A model generated the notes under the pieces. That model did no database searches and had not been told where the DNA came from. It worked only from the letters and a program-made list of their open reading frames with translations. From UBA1206 sp050953105 (GTDB taxonomy: Bacteria > Bacillota > Clostridia > Oscillospirales > CAG-382): a stretch of 64,000 bases of DNA. Location: positions 467,596 through 531,595 of the forward strand of contig JBMNMA010000009.1 in NCBI GenBank assembly GCA_050953105.1, given 5' to 3'. The translations under genes and the position numbers were made by a program. Shown here piece after piece: positions 52,996 through 64,000 of the stretch; the first letter of the stretch is position 1, and every line of letters starts with the position of its first letter.

Positions 52996-53088
52996 TTTAT
53001 ATCCCCGCTTTCTTTATTGTGTATAATCGATTAATTATATCATCTGCCTTGTAGTTTGTCAATTAAAAATCCCATCCTGCGTCTACAC

Positions 53089-53117
53089 TTGCAAATTATA
53101 TAAAGCTATGATATAAT
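53089..53117 (+). promoter_or_regulatory. Promoter of the ABC-F gene
   Basis: TTGCAA (53089-53094), 17-base spacer, TATAAT (53112-53117), 33 bases before the TTG start. Confidence 0.65.
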
Positions 53118-53150
53118 AACCGAAAATTAACCGTATATTTGGAGTTCAAA

Positions 53151-55040
53151 TTGAGCATTCTTGTCTGCGACGGGATTAGCCTGTCATACGGAACAAAAGA
53201 AATATTAAAGGACATTTCCTTTTCCATAAACGAAGGGGTTAAACTGGGTGTCATAGGTGTCAACGGGGCGGGAAAATCTACCCTTGCGGCAATTATCACC
53301 GGAAAAATAAAACCCACCTCCGGCTCTGTTTACATCCCTACGGATGTAAGCGTGGGTATGCTGTCCCAGCACAACGAAGATGCCTTTGAGGGAAAAACCA
53401 TTCACCAGTATGCCCTTTCCTCCTTTGGTTGTCTTTTAGATATCGAAAAGCGGCTGGATACCCTTCTTACAAAAATTCCCGAAAACCCCTCCCTTGCGGC
53501 AGAGTATGAAAGGCTAAGGCACGACTTTGAAATAAAGGGGGGCAACGAGTTTAGGACAAAGGTAAAGTCAATGCTTTCCCGCTTCGGCTTCGGGCCAGAA
53601 ATCTGGGACACGCAAGCCGCCATACTTTCCGGCGGGCAGAAGACACGCCTTGCCCTGGCTTCCCTGCTGGTGTCGGGGAAGGATATCCTTATCCTTGACG
53701 AGCCCACCAACCACCTTGACGAAGATACGGTTTCATGGCTTGAGGATTTTATATCCAAATCGGCCAAAACCTTTATAATAATATCCCACGACCGATATTT
53801 CCTTGACAAGGCCACCACCGAAACGTTGGAGATTGAAAACCTCACCGCCACCAAATATATAGGCTCCTACACCGCTTTTAAGGAAAAGAAAAAGCAGGCA
53901 AGGGAGATATTGCAAAAGCACTACGAGCTTCAGCAAAAAGAAATAAAGCGGCTTGAGGCGTTTATTGAAAACCAGCGCCGCTGGGGACGGGAACGGAACA
54001 TAATCGCCGCCGAATCAAGGCAGAAGGCCATTGACCGGATAGAAAAAATAGAACGTCCCAAGGTGGAACCCAAAAAGATAAACATAGCCATACACACCGC
54101 ATCCTCCTCCTTTTCGGTGCTGTCGGTAAGGCACATTTCAAAATCTTTCGGCGACAATGTGCTTTTCGGTGACCTTTCCTTTGAGCTAACCAAAGGGGAA
54201 AGGGCGGTTATAATAGGGGCAAACGGCTGCGGCAAATCGACGCTACTTAAAATAATCAACGGCATTATAAAGCCCGACAAAGGGGTATATGAATTCGGTT
54301 ACACCCAGATTGCCGGTTACTACGACCAGGAAACCATGCTCCTTGACGACGAAAACACGGTTATTGACGAGCTTATGGAAGCCGACTCTTCCCTGCTCCC
54401 CGGCAAAGCCCGGTCGGTGCTTGCATCCTACGGCTTTTACGGCGAGGACGCCTTTAAAAAAGTCAAGGTGCTTTCGGGCGGTGAGCGGGCAAGGCTTTCA
54501 ATTGCCAAGCTAGTGCTTAAAAAGGTTACCTTTCTTATCCTTGACGAACCCACCAACCACCTTGACATACCATCAAAAGAGGTGTTCGAGGAAGCGCTTT
54601 TAAACTTCGAAGGCACCATTCTTGCCGTTTCCCACGACAGGTATTTTATAAAAACCATAGCCACAAGGATTATCGAAATAGACAAAGACGGCTACGACGG
54701 CGGATATTTTGACTTTAAGGGTAATTACGATTTATTCCTGCAAAAGCGGCAAAAGCTTGATATTTCCAAATCCGACGTTAAGCTAAAATCCTCCCGCGAG
54801 GAATACGAGGCCGAAAAGAAGGCTAAAAGCGCCAAAAAAGCAAGGGAAAAGCGGTTTGCTTTTTTACAGGAGGAAATTCCCCGCCTTGAGGAAAAGCTGA
54901 AAAGCCTTGAATGTGAGTATAACGAAGCTTTAACCGATTACGTTAAGCTTGGTCAGATACATGAGGAAATGACAAGCACCAAGGAACAGCTTGACCTTCT
55001 TATCGACGAATACCTTATGCTTGAGGAAAACTGCGAATAA
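53151..55040 (+). CDS. ABC-F family ATPase
   Basis: 629-residue cytoplasmic protein with two ABC domains and no membrane helices, the ABC-F architecture of ribosome-associated factors. The first domain has Walker A GVNGAGKST, signature LSGGQKT and LILDEPTNHLD; the second has GANGCGKST, LSGGERAR and LILDEPTNHLD. Between them is a charged P-site-tRNA-interaction-type linker, and a C-terminal coiled coil follows from about residue 545 as in Uup/YdiF types. I place the start at TTG 53151, six bases after GGAG. Roles range from translation to antibiotic protection; nothing here decides which. Confidence 0.92.
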   Translation: MSILVCDGISLSYGTKEILKDISFSINEGVKLGVIGVNGAGKSTLAAIITGKIKPTSGSVYIPTDVSVGMLSQHNEDAFEGKTIHQYALSSFGCLLDIEKRLDTLLTKIPENPSLAAEYERLRHDFEIKGGNEFRTKVKSMLSRFGFGPEIWDTQAAILSGGQKTRLALASLLVSGKDILILDEPTNHLDEDTVSWLEDFISKSAKTFIIISHDRYFLDKATTETLEIENLTATKYIGSYTAFKEKKKQAREILQKHYELQQKEIKRLEAFIENQRRWGRERNIIAAESRQKAIDRIEKIERPKVEPKKINIAIHTASSSFSVLSVRHISKSFGDNVLFGDLSFELTKGERAVIIGANGCGKSTLLKIINGIIKPDKGVYEFGYTQIAGYYDQETMLLDDENTVIDELMEADSSLLPGKARSVLASYGFYGEDAFKKVKVLSGGERARLSIAKLVLKKVTFLILDEPTNHLDIPSKEVFEEALLNFEGTILAVSHDRYFIKTIATRIIEIDKDGYDGGYFDFKGNYDLFLQKRQKLDISKSDVKLKSSREEYEAEKKAKSAKKAREKRFAFLQEEIPRLEEKLKSLECEYNEALTDYVKLGQIHEEMTSTKEQLDLLIDEYLMLEENCE

Positions 55041-55093
55041 TAATATCCTCCCGGAAATATAAATATAACAGTAATATTACGGGAGGAAACTTT

Positions 55094-55567
55094 ATGTTTA
55101 TCTATACCATAAGGGCATCGAGCCTTAAGTTTTTCCTTGTCCTTATTCTTTCGGTGGCCGCACTTGCAACCCTTATTGCCGTCATTCCCCAATATGACGC
55201 CGAAGGAGATGCGGCGGTGGTGAACACAATCTATACCGGCATTAAAACCAACGCCGACCGGATTGAGTTTATAAGCCGGTTCGGATATGCCGTCAACCCC
55301 GAAAACTACGAAACCGAAACGGTGAAAGTTCCCGAGGAGTTTGACGCCGCATACGCCGAATACAACGAAATTCAGCGTGCCCAGGGACTTAACCTTAAAA
55401 ACTACCGGGGCAAAACCGTAACCAGGTATTCCTACTATGTAAGCAATTACGAAGGCTACAACGGCAAGGTTATTATTACCCTGCTGGTTTATAAAAACCG
55501 CATAATAGGCGGCGACGTTACCGGCATGGACGGTGAAGGCTTTGTCCACGGGTTTGAACTGACTTAA
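55094..55567 (+). CDS. DUF4830-type membrane-anchored protein
   Basis: 157-residue protein with one N-terminal membrane helix (about 10-30) and an extracellular domain that matches the DUF4830 pattern: an R-I-x-F-I-S-x-F-G-Y segment, a P-E-E-F-D-x-x-Y-x-x-Y-N-x-I-Q-R-x-Q-G-L run and a C-terminal I-I-G-G-D-V. Function is unknown. GGGAGGAAA precedes the ATG, 54 bases after the ABC-F gene. The same-strand gene order (ABC-F, DUF4830, small membrane peptide, rsuA) suggests a loose operon. Confidence 0.82.
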   Translation: MFIYTIRASSLKFFLVLILSVAALATLIAVIPQYDAEGDAAVVNTIYTGIKTNADRIEFISRFGYAVNPENYETETVKVPEEFDAAYAEYNEIQRAQGLNLKNYRGKTVTRYSYYVSNYEGYNGKVIITLLVYKNRIIGGDVTGMDGEGFVHGFELT

Positions 55568-55625
55568 AATTATAATTGAAGGCCATAATATATTCGCATA
55601 TTTCTTTTGAAAGGGCGAATATTTA

Positions 55626-55769
55626 ATGGCAAAGCATCCTCTTATCGCAGGACTTATCATAGGATTATTTGCAATATTGATAATTGTGATTTTGGGCCTT
55701 ATCGCCTTCCCGGAACTTATTTTCATTTACAGGGCGGTAAACCGGTATTTAGAAAGCCGGATTTTGTAA
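55626..55769 (+). CDS. Small single-pass membrane peptide (47 aa)
   Basis: A 47-codon frame with GAAAGGG upstream of its ATG. The product is a single long hydrophobic helix (about residues 6-37) with a basic C-terminal end (R-A-V-N-R-Y-L-E-S-R). It ends ten bases before the pseudouridine synthase start. Short hydrophobic frames of this kind are easily missed; no family is recognised, and coding status rests on the ribosome binding site and its snug fit between genes. Confidence 0.5.
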   Translation: MAKHPLIAGLIIGLFAILIIVILGLIAFPELIFIYRAVNRYLESRIL

Positions 55770-55779
55770 AGGGGTTATT

Positions 55780-56499
55780 ATGCCTGAAAAAGAACGGATA
55801 GATAAAATATTTTCGGAAAGCAACATACTCACCCGCTCCCAGACAAAGCAGGCGGCAAAGCAGGGGAGGATTGCCGTCAACGGTGTTGTCGTCAAAGACG
55901 CATCACAAAAAGCCGGTGAAGGCGACGATATCACCCTTGACGGTAATCCGGTAATGAGGCGAAAGTATTTTTATCTTATGCTAAACAAGCCTGCAGGCTA
56001 TGTCTGCTCCACCGACGACCCGTCTTCTCCCACCGTGCTGGAGCTTATAGACAAAAAAGATTTGCCTGCCGGCCTTTTCCCCGCAGGCCGGCTGGACAAG
56101 GACACGGTGGGCTTTGTGTTCCTTACCAACGACGGCATGCTTGCCCACAACCTCCTTTCTCCCAAAAAACACGTTGAAAAGGTTTATTTTTTCCGTTGTA
56201 AAAATCCCCTGTCGGCAGAGGATATTTTTAACCTTGAAAACGGGGTTGTCATTAACGGTGTCATGACAAAGAAAGCAAAGGTTGAATATACCGACAGACA
56301 GGGGACAATAACCCTCACCGAAGGCAGATATCACCAGATAAAGCGGATGTTTATCTGTGTCGGAAATGAGATTACATATCTCAGGCGAATTACCTTCGGC
56401 GGCATAAGTCTTGACGAAGGGCTTTCGGAAGGCCAATACCGTCATTTAACCGTTGAAGAAGTCGAAATATTGAAAAATAATGTCTTTTTTGATAAATGA
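55780..56499 (+). CDS. RsuA-family rRNA pseudouridine synthase
   Basis: 239-residue enzyme that isomerises a uridine in rRNA, most likely 16S U516 (RsuA) or a 23S site. An N-terminal S4 RNA-binding domain (about 4-60) is followed by the catalytic domain with the GRLDKDTVG motif, whose Asp is catalytic, and the EGRYHQIKRM segment typical of RsuA/RluB/E/F. Leu-Leu-Leu of the usual GLLLLTNDG reads GFVFLTNDG. The GGGG ribosome binding site is modest. It follows the small membrane peptide by ten bases. Confidence 0.9.
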   Translation: MPEKERIDKIFSESNILTRSQTKQAAKQGRIAVNGVVVKDASQKAGEGDDITLDGNPVMRRKYFYLMLNKPAGYVCSTDDPSSPTVLELIDKKDLPAGLFPAGRLDKDTVGFVFLTNDGMLAHNLLSPKKHVEKVYFFRCKNPLSAEDIFNLENGVVINGVMTKKAKVEYTDRQGTITLTEGRYHQIKRMFICVGNEITYLRRITFGGISLDEGLSEGQYRHLTVEEVEILKNNVFFDK

Positions 56500-56636
56500 C
56501 TGCCGCATTATGCAATATAACCAAACGGAATTACGAAATTTTAGGTAATAATCCTCTTTCATTTTAACATTGATTTTGATATGATATACGTTAGTAATTT
56601 ATGCAGATGATTGACTGCAAATCAGGAGGTTAATAC

Positions 56637-57794
56637 ATGGCAAGCGTTTTGTTTAAACACATTTATAAGAGATTCCCGGGCGGTGTAACCGCTGTTTCCG
56701 ACTTTTGTCTTGAAGTTAAGGATAAGGAGTTTCTGGTTCTCGTTGGTCCTTCCGGCTGCGGTAAAACTACTACGCTCCGTATGCTGGCCGGTCTTGAAGA
56801 GATTACCGACGGCGAGCTTTTCATAGATAACAAGAGAGTTAATGACGTCGCCCCCAAGGACAGGGACATTGCAATGGTGTTCCAGAACTACGCTCTTTAC
56901 CCCCACATGACCGTCTTTGACAACATGGCTTTCGGTCTTAAGCTGCGCAAAGTCAGAAAAGAAGAAATCAAACGCCGTGTCGAAGAGGCAGCAAGAATTC
57001 TCGACATCGCTCACCTGCTTGACAGACGCCCCAAGGCTTTGTCCGGCGGTCAGAAACAGCGTGTGGCCCTTGGCCGTGCTATCGTCCGTGAACCTAAAGT
57101 GTTCCTGCTTGACGAACCTCTGTCCAACCTCGACGCTAAACTCCGTGCCACCACCCGTAGTGAGCTTATAAAGCTTCACCAGAGACTTAAAACCACATTT
57201 ATATATGTTACCCACGACCAGGTAGAAGCTATGACCATGGCTACCCGCATAGTAGTTATGAAAGACGGCTTTATCCAGCAGGTCGACACCCCGCAAAACC
57301 TTTACGACTACCCCTGCAACGTATTCGTTGCCGGCTTTATAGGCACTCCGCCGATGAACTTCCTCAACGGCAAGCTTGTTAAACCCAAGGGAAGCGACAA
57401 TGTTTACTTTGAGTTTGCCAACGGCAGAGCTAAATTCCTTATTCCCAAGGAAACCGCCGAGGAAGATGCTCTCCTGCCCTATATCGGCAAGGAAGTTATT
57501 GTGGGCGTTCGTCCCGAACACCTCCACGACGATCCCGATTACGTTGCAAAACATCCCGAACAGGCTGTTGACTGCTACGTGGAATTTACCGAACTTATGG
57601 GCTCGGAAATTTACCTCTACCTCAACGTTGCCAAGACCGACGACGAGCTGGAAGACGAAATCAACGTTACCGCACGTGTTCCATCCCGTTCCAAGACCAA
57701 GGCCGGCGACAACACCAAGATTGCAATCGACACCAATGCTATTCATATATTCGACAAGGAAACCGAGCAGACCATCGTTCCCAAGCTCGACTAA
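56637..57794 (+). CDS. msmK: Sugar ABC transporter ATP-binding protein (MsmK/UgpC type)
   Basis: 385-residue ATPase of carbohydrate importers. Walker A is GPSGCGKTT, the signature LSGGQKQR, Walker B VFLLDEPLSNLD and the switch His VTHDQVEAM. A C-terminal TOBE/MalK regulatory domain follows from about residue 240. It is encoded alone, with an AGGAGG site and its own terminator, and without cognate permeases. This fits the shared ATPase that energises several CUT1 sugar importers in Bacillota. Codon use is strongly biased like that of gap, suggesting high expression. Confidence 0.93.
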   Translation: MASVLFKHIYKRFPGGVTAVSDFCLEVKDKEFLVLVGPSGCGKTTTLRMLAGLEEITDGELFIDNKRVNDVAPKDRDIAMVFQNYALYPHMTVFDNMAFGLKLRKVRKEEIKRRVEEAARILDIAHLLDRRPKALSGGQKQRVALGRAIVREPKVFLLDEPLSNLDAKLRATTRSELIKLHQRLKTTFIYVTHDQVEAMTMATRIVVMKDGFIQQVDTPQNLYDYPCNVFVAGFIGTPPMNFLNGKLVKPKGSDNVYFEFANGRAKFLIPKETAEEDALLPYIGKEVIVGVRPEHLHDDPDYVAKHPEQAVDCYVEFTELMGSEIYLYLNVAKTDDELEDEINVTARVPSRSKTKAGDNTKIAIDTNAIHIFDKETEQTIVPKLD

Positions 57795-57805
57795 ACATAA
57801 AATAT

Positions 57806-57836
57806 TTACGGGGCGTTTGAAACGCCCCGTTTTTAT
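57806..57836 (+). terminator. Terminator of msmK
   Basis: A ten-base-pair stem ACGGGGCGTTT / AACGCCCCGT with a tiny loop, followed by T-rich sequence. Confidence 0.9.
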
Positions 57837-57938
57837 TTGCCTTTTTTACTGTATTAGGGTAAAAACCCTTGATTTTACAGTAAGGATAATTTATACTTAT
57901 ACAAGATGCAAAGATACTAAAATAAAGGAGCAGCTAAA

Positions 57939-58646
57939 ATGCTTGTTATTTCCAATCTGTCTAAATCCTACACCCCTGGGAAATTTGCGGTCAACAACCT
58001 TTCCCTCACCATTGAGGACGGCGACATCTACGGCTTTATAGGCCATAACGGCGCCGGTAAAACCACCACATTGAAGGCTGTAACGGGAATACTTCCCTAT
58101 GACACCGGAACGGTAGTATTCAACGGCATAGACCTTGCTGCCGAACCTATTAAGTATAAATCCAACCTTGCCTATATCCCCGACAACCCGGACATTTACG
58201 AATCTATGTCGGGTATAAAATACATTAACTTTATTGCCGACCTGTATGAAACCCCCCAGAATGTCCGGGACACCAATATACAAAGGTTTGCCGACGCCTT
58301 TGAAATGACCAGCCATCTCGGTTCCCCCATCTCCTCCTACTCCCACGGCATGAAGCAAAAGCTGATTATTATATCGGCGTTAGTTCACGAACCCAAGCTG
58401 CTTATCCTTGACGAACCCTTTGTGGGCCTTGACCCCAAAGCAGCCCATATTTTAAAAACCCATATGAAGGATTTGTGCCAGAAGGGCGGATCAATTTTCT
58501 TTTCCACCCATGTGCTTGAAGTTGCCGAAAAGCTGTGCAACAAGATTGCCATTATAAAGAACGGGGAGCTTATAAGAAGCGGTCCCACCGACGAGGTTAG
58601 AGGCGACTCCTCCCTTGAGGAACTCTTCCTCGAGCTTGCCGAATAA
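57939..58646 (+). CDS. ABC transporter ATP-binding protein (ABC-2 type)
   Basis: 235-residue ATPase with Walker A GHNGAGKTT, a variant signature YSHGMKQK, Walker B LLILDEPFVGLD and switch His STHVLE. This signature is usual for ABC-2-type exporters. An AAGGAG site precedes the ATG. The permease gene starts 13 bases downstream, so the two form a transporter unit. The substrate cannot be predicted. Confidence 0.92.
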   Translation: MLVISNLSKSYTPGKFAVNNLSLTIEDGDIYGFIGHNGAGKTTTLKAVTGILPYDTGTVVFNGIDLAAEPIKYKSNLAYIPDNPDIYESMSGIKYINFIADLYETPQNVRDTNIQRFADAFEMTSHLGSPISSYSHGMKQKLIIISALVHEPKLLILDEPFVGLDPKAAHILKTHMKDLCQKGGSIFFSTHVLEVAEKLCNKIAIIKNGELIRSGPTDEVRGDSSLEELFLELAE

Positions 58647-58659
58647 GGGAGGGAACCAA

Positions 58660-60258
58660 TTGAAAAATAAACTTTTCCTGCTTACAAAGGTTAACATAAC
58701 CTCGGTGCTTAACCCCGCAAAGGCATTTGGAAAATCCGACTCCGCCACCGAAAAAAAGAAGGTTTTTTCTACCATACTGTTTACCTTTCTGGGTATATAC
58801 CTGGGTGTCACCGTGGCCGGTATGACTTCTCTGCTTTACGAAGGCTTTAAGGATACAGGTCTTGTTATACTTGTCCCTGCGCTTTTCTTTATCGGTGCAT
58901 CCTTTATGATAGTGGTAACCTGCCTATTTGCCGCACAGGGTTACCTGTTCGGAGCAAAAGACCTTGAAATGCTCTTTTCCTTCCCTGTTTCCCATAGAGA
59001 CATCATTATTTCAAAGTTTTTAATGCTCTATTTCTATGACCTTATGTTTTCCGTCCTGATTTTCGGTGTATCGGGCGTTGTTTACTGTGTACTCTCCTCC
59101 GCCGGGATAATGGGATGGATAACGATTATACTCGGTGTTTTTATTGTTCCGCTCCTTCCGTTATGCGTGGGGACTATTATATCCTACGGCCTTGGACTGG
59201 CATTGCGTAAAGTCAAGCGTAAGAATGTGGTAACTACCGTTCTTTCCCTTATATTTTCACTCATCATTATTCTTTTCTATTCCATGTCCTCATTTACGGA
59301 ATACATCGTCAGCCATGGTCAAAACCTGCTGGAGGGCATAAAAAGCTACTACCTACCCGCAGGCTGGCTGTTAGGCTCTCTTAATGGCGATATTTTAAAC
59401 TTTTTACTGTTTGCCCTTATAAACATACTGCCGGTGGTTATAATCCTTCCTCTGCTGGCCAAGCGCTTTGCTTCGATAGTAGCCTCCTTCAAGTCTTCAG
59501 CCACCAAGGCTAACTATAAATTTCGTTCTCAAAAGAAGGACAACAAGCTGTCGACCTGCTTTAAGAAAGAGATGAAGAGGATCCTGTCCTCGTCGGTTTA
59601 TATCTTAAACTCCGGTGTGGGCATTATAATGCTGCTGGTTTACACCATTACCCTGTTCAGGTCGTCCGGAGCGGAAGCGGGTATGATCATTACCGAATGG
59701 GCTTATGCCCCCCTTGTGGCTATTTTTGCCCTTATATTCTGCTCCACCCTAAACACCACCACCTGCTGCTCCATATCACTTGAGGCCAAAACATTTTGGA
59801 TTTACAAAACCTCGCCGGTGGACGAAAAAACCATCTTTGAAGCAAAGGCTCTCGCTAACGAGATGCTGTATATACCTTTTATAATCGTTCTCGGAATCCT
59901 TTACACTGTTATCCTAAAGCTTGGCATTGAATATGCTCTCCTTTTAATCGTTATCCCCGTTATAGCGCTGGTGTGCGCTTCCTATTTCGGACTTATCGTC
60001 AACCTTGCTTTTCCCAAGCTTAAATGGCAGAACGAAACTCAGGTTATAAAGCAGTCGGCAAGCGTGGTAATTTCCATGTTTTCCTCAATGGGCTTTAACG
60101 GACTTATGATTGTCCTGTCGATAGTTGCTCTCAACAATCTTGCAATAAGCATTTTTGAAGTTATGCTTTGCCTGCTTGTCATCTACCTGTTGCTGATGGT
60201 ATTTCTGGAATATATCCTCCGCACCTGGGGCGTTAAAAAGTTCAAATCGTTGTATTAA
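58660..60258 (+). CDS. ABC-2-type transporter permease
   Basis: 532-residue membrane protein with about twelve hydrophobic segments in two halves separated by a soluble stretch (about residues 275-315). It lies 13 bases after its ATPase. The start is taken as TTG at 58660 because GGGAGGG lies seven bases upstream, while the in-frame ATG at 58615 is inside the ATPase gene. It resembles the large putative ABC exporter permeases seen in Clostridia; the substrate is unknown. A terminator follows at 60272-60300. Confidence 0.88.
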   Translation: MKNKLFLLTKVNITSVLNPAKAFGKSDSATEKKKVFSTILFTFLGIYLGVTVAGMTSLLYEGFKDTGLVILVPALFFIGASFMIVVTCLFAAQGYLFGAKDLEMLFSFPVSHRDIIISKFLMLYFYDLMFSVLIFGVSGVVYCVLSSAGIMGWITIILGVFIVPLLPLCVGTIISYGLGLALRKVKRKNVVTTVLSLIFSLIIILFYSMSSFTEYIVSHGQNLLEGIKSYYLPAGWLLGSLNGDILNFLLFALINILPVVIILPLLAKRFASIVASFKSSATKANYKFRSQKKDNKLSTCFKKEMKRILSSSVYILNSGVGIIMLLVYTITLFRSSGAEAGMIITEWAYAPLVAIFALIFCSTLNTTTCCSISLEAKTFWIYKTSPVDEKTIFEAKALANEMLYIPFIIVLGILYTVILKLGIEYALLLIVIPVIALVCASYFGLIVNLAFPKLKWQNETQVIKQSASVVISMFSSMGFNGLMIVLSIVALNNLAISIFEVMLCLLVIYLLLMVFLEYILRTWGVKKFKSLY

Positions 60259-60271
60259 AGCAAAGAATAGT

Positions 60272-60304
60272 AAAACCGGCAGCTTAACTGCCGGTTTTCA
60301 TTTT
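60272..60304 (+). terminator. Terminator of the ABC-2 transporter unit
   Basis: AAAACCGGCAG / CTGCCGGTTTT perfect stem with a five-base loop, then CATTTT. The remaining gap to the rRNA operon (60305-60460) shows nothing I can assign. Confidence 0.88.
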
Positions 60305-60458
60305 GTATAAAAGTCAAGTATTAAAGGCTTTTTGCTTGAGATTATAAATATTATATATCCTTTATACGTTCAGCCTTCTGAATATAACACGTTTAAAATA
60401 TATTTTTATTTGCAGTTGAAAGTATATAAATGTTTTTTGTGACAGGTTAAATGCCAAT

Positions 60459-60489
60459 GAAAAAAGCACCAGTTAATGCTGGTGCTTTC
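60459..60489 (-). terminator. Terminator of the rRNA operon
   Basis: An AAAGCACCAG / CTGGTGCTTT stem with a six-base loop and a T-run on the reverse strand, just past the last tRNA. Confidence 0.88.
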
Positions 60490-60492
60490 ATA

Positions 60493-60569
60493 TGGTGGGC
60501 CTTCAGGGACTCGAACCCCGGACCAACCGGTTATGAGCCGGTAGCTCTAACCAACTGAGCTAAAGGCCC
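60493..60569 (-). tRNA. tRNA-Met (anticodon CAT)
   Basis: A 77-base cloverleaf with encoded CCA. The acceptor stem is GGGCCTT / AAGGCCC, D-loop AGCTCAGTTGGTTAGAGC, anticodon loop CTCATAA and T-arm GGTTCGAGTCC. The CAT anticodon fits elongator Met; an Ile2 tRNA with a lysidine-modified C cannot be fully excluded by eye. It is the last gene of the rRNA operon. Confidence 0.92.
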
Positions 60570-60603
60570 AAATAACTCCATAAGCCTATGGAGTTATTTG
60601 TGA

Positions 60604-60720
<117 letters not shown>

Positions 60721-60723
60721 TTA

Positions 60724-60799
60724 TGGCAGGGGCAGAAGGACTTGAACCCTCGGCACGCGGTTTTGGAGACCGCTGCTCTACCAACTGAGCTATACCCCT
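60724..60799 (-). tRNA. tRNA-Trp (anticodon CCA)
   Basis: A 76-base cloverleaf with encoded CCA: acceptor AGGGGTA, D-loop AGCTCAGTTGGTAGAGC, anticodon loop CTCCAAA and T-arm GGTTCAAGTCC. It lies between the 23S and 5S genes, an uncommon position for a tRNA. Confidence 0.95.
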
Positions 60800-60890
60800 G
60801 TATTGATGCCGGGAATAGTCCCTGTTACCTGCGTTTCCATGTACCATTGAAAAGAACAGGAGAAAACAAACTCATTATCGAAGAAATGTA

Positions 60891-63729
<2,839 letters not shown>

Positions 63730-64000
63730 TTTCGTTCCTTCTTGCATGAGTTTCGCAAATCGGTTTTATTTTGCTACTATTGTAGTGCAATCTTTCGATT
63801 GCTACACACGCATTATTTCTTACAGAAAAACCTGATTTATATCTTTCCTGTTTTCTTTCGTGTGCTCGATTTGCTTGTTTCTCCTATTCTCTTTTCAATG
63901 TCCATCGCTCATTTCAACCCTTTTTCAAGAGTCTGTTGAGCTTTCGACGTTTAACCGTCGAATAACATACACGATTCTTTCATGTATATTATTCACCGGT
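63730..64000 (-). other. 16S-23S internal transcribed spacer (partial)
   Basis: AT-rich sequence upstream of the 23S gene, extending off the window. It holds no tRNA. On the reverse strand TGGACATTGAAAAGAG-type and ACTCTTGAAAAAG elements resemble the boxA-like antitermination and processing signals found in rRNA leaders; the 16S gene is expected just beyond the right edge. Confidence 0.75.

Noticed and set aside
54953..55726. A 257-codon reverse-strand frame
   Set aside because: It spans the end of the ABC-F gene, the DUF4830 gene and the small peptide in antisense, all of which have better signals.
56622..57746. A 374-codon open frame on the reverse strand
   Set aside because: It is the exact antisense of the strongly conserved msmK ATPase; codon bias of the real gene leaves the opposite strand open. 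No ribosome binding site or domain.

Overview
The window looks like a chromosomal segment of an anaerobic, low-to-mid GC member of the Clostridia (Bacillota), plausibly a gut or rumen Oscillospirales-type organism. The signs are strong AGGAGG-type ribosome binding sites, frequent TTG/GTG starts, sigma-A type promoters (TTGACA-N17-TATAAT), a hybrid-cluster protein with rubredoxin and ferredoxin, ECF-type vitamin transport, a dockerin-like tail and many TA-rich intrinsic terminators. The organism is inferred from gene content only.

Layout. 1-5.8 kb: housekeeping genes (CPBP protease, tadA, metG, tatD, gap). 5.9-18.5 kb: a membrane protein and three cyclic-di-GMP proteins (a GGDEF cyclase, a GGDEF/HD-GYP protein and an EAL phosphodiesterase, the last two translationally coupled). 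Between them lie a divergent Crp/Fnr regulator and a ferredoxin-rubredoxin-hcp nitrosative-stress operon, a MerR/TipAS regulator and an ISL3 transposase remnant. 18.7-27.1 kb: a UPF0316 membrane protein, a Suv3-like RNA helicase, a MarR-controlled heterodimeric ABC exporter, a metallophosphoesterase and a YjbQ-like enzyme. 27.3-32.7 kb: a cell-surface locus of three proteins with type IV prepilin N-termini (one fused to alkaline phosphatase, one small, one carrying a repeat-rich beta-helix-like region), with several single-base frame disruptions, preceded by a membrane protein with a structured leader. 32.9-34.7 kb: cca and an unknown gene.

34.8-41.0 kb is the most interesting region: a near-ideal promoter, a cobalamin riboswitch with a terminator, then six genes. 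These are a small homing-endonuclease-repeat-like protein, a secreted DUF4430-like protein, a membrane protein combining an alpha/alpha-barrel ectodomain with a DUF4430 (transcobalamin-like) domain, and a complete ECF transporter (EcfT, fused EcfA-A', S component). The set reads as a vitamin B12 capture and uptake system whose surface protein has the two-domain plan of animal intrinsic factor/transcobalamin.

41.1-58.6 kb: envelope and lipid functions (polyprenyl-phosphate-type glycosyltransferase, beta-lactamase-fold protein divergent from murQ, a dockerin-tailed glycerophosphodiesterase, a membrane-anchored SGNH hydrolase), an SPFH/zinc-ribbon pair, an ABC-F protein, a DUF4830 protein, rsuA-type pseudouridine synthase and msmK-type sugar ATPase. 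57.9-60.3 kb holds an ABC ATPase/permease pair. 60.5-64.0 kb, reverse strand: part of an rRNA operon (23S, tRNA-Trp, 5S, tRNA-Met), with the 16S gene beyond the right edge.
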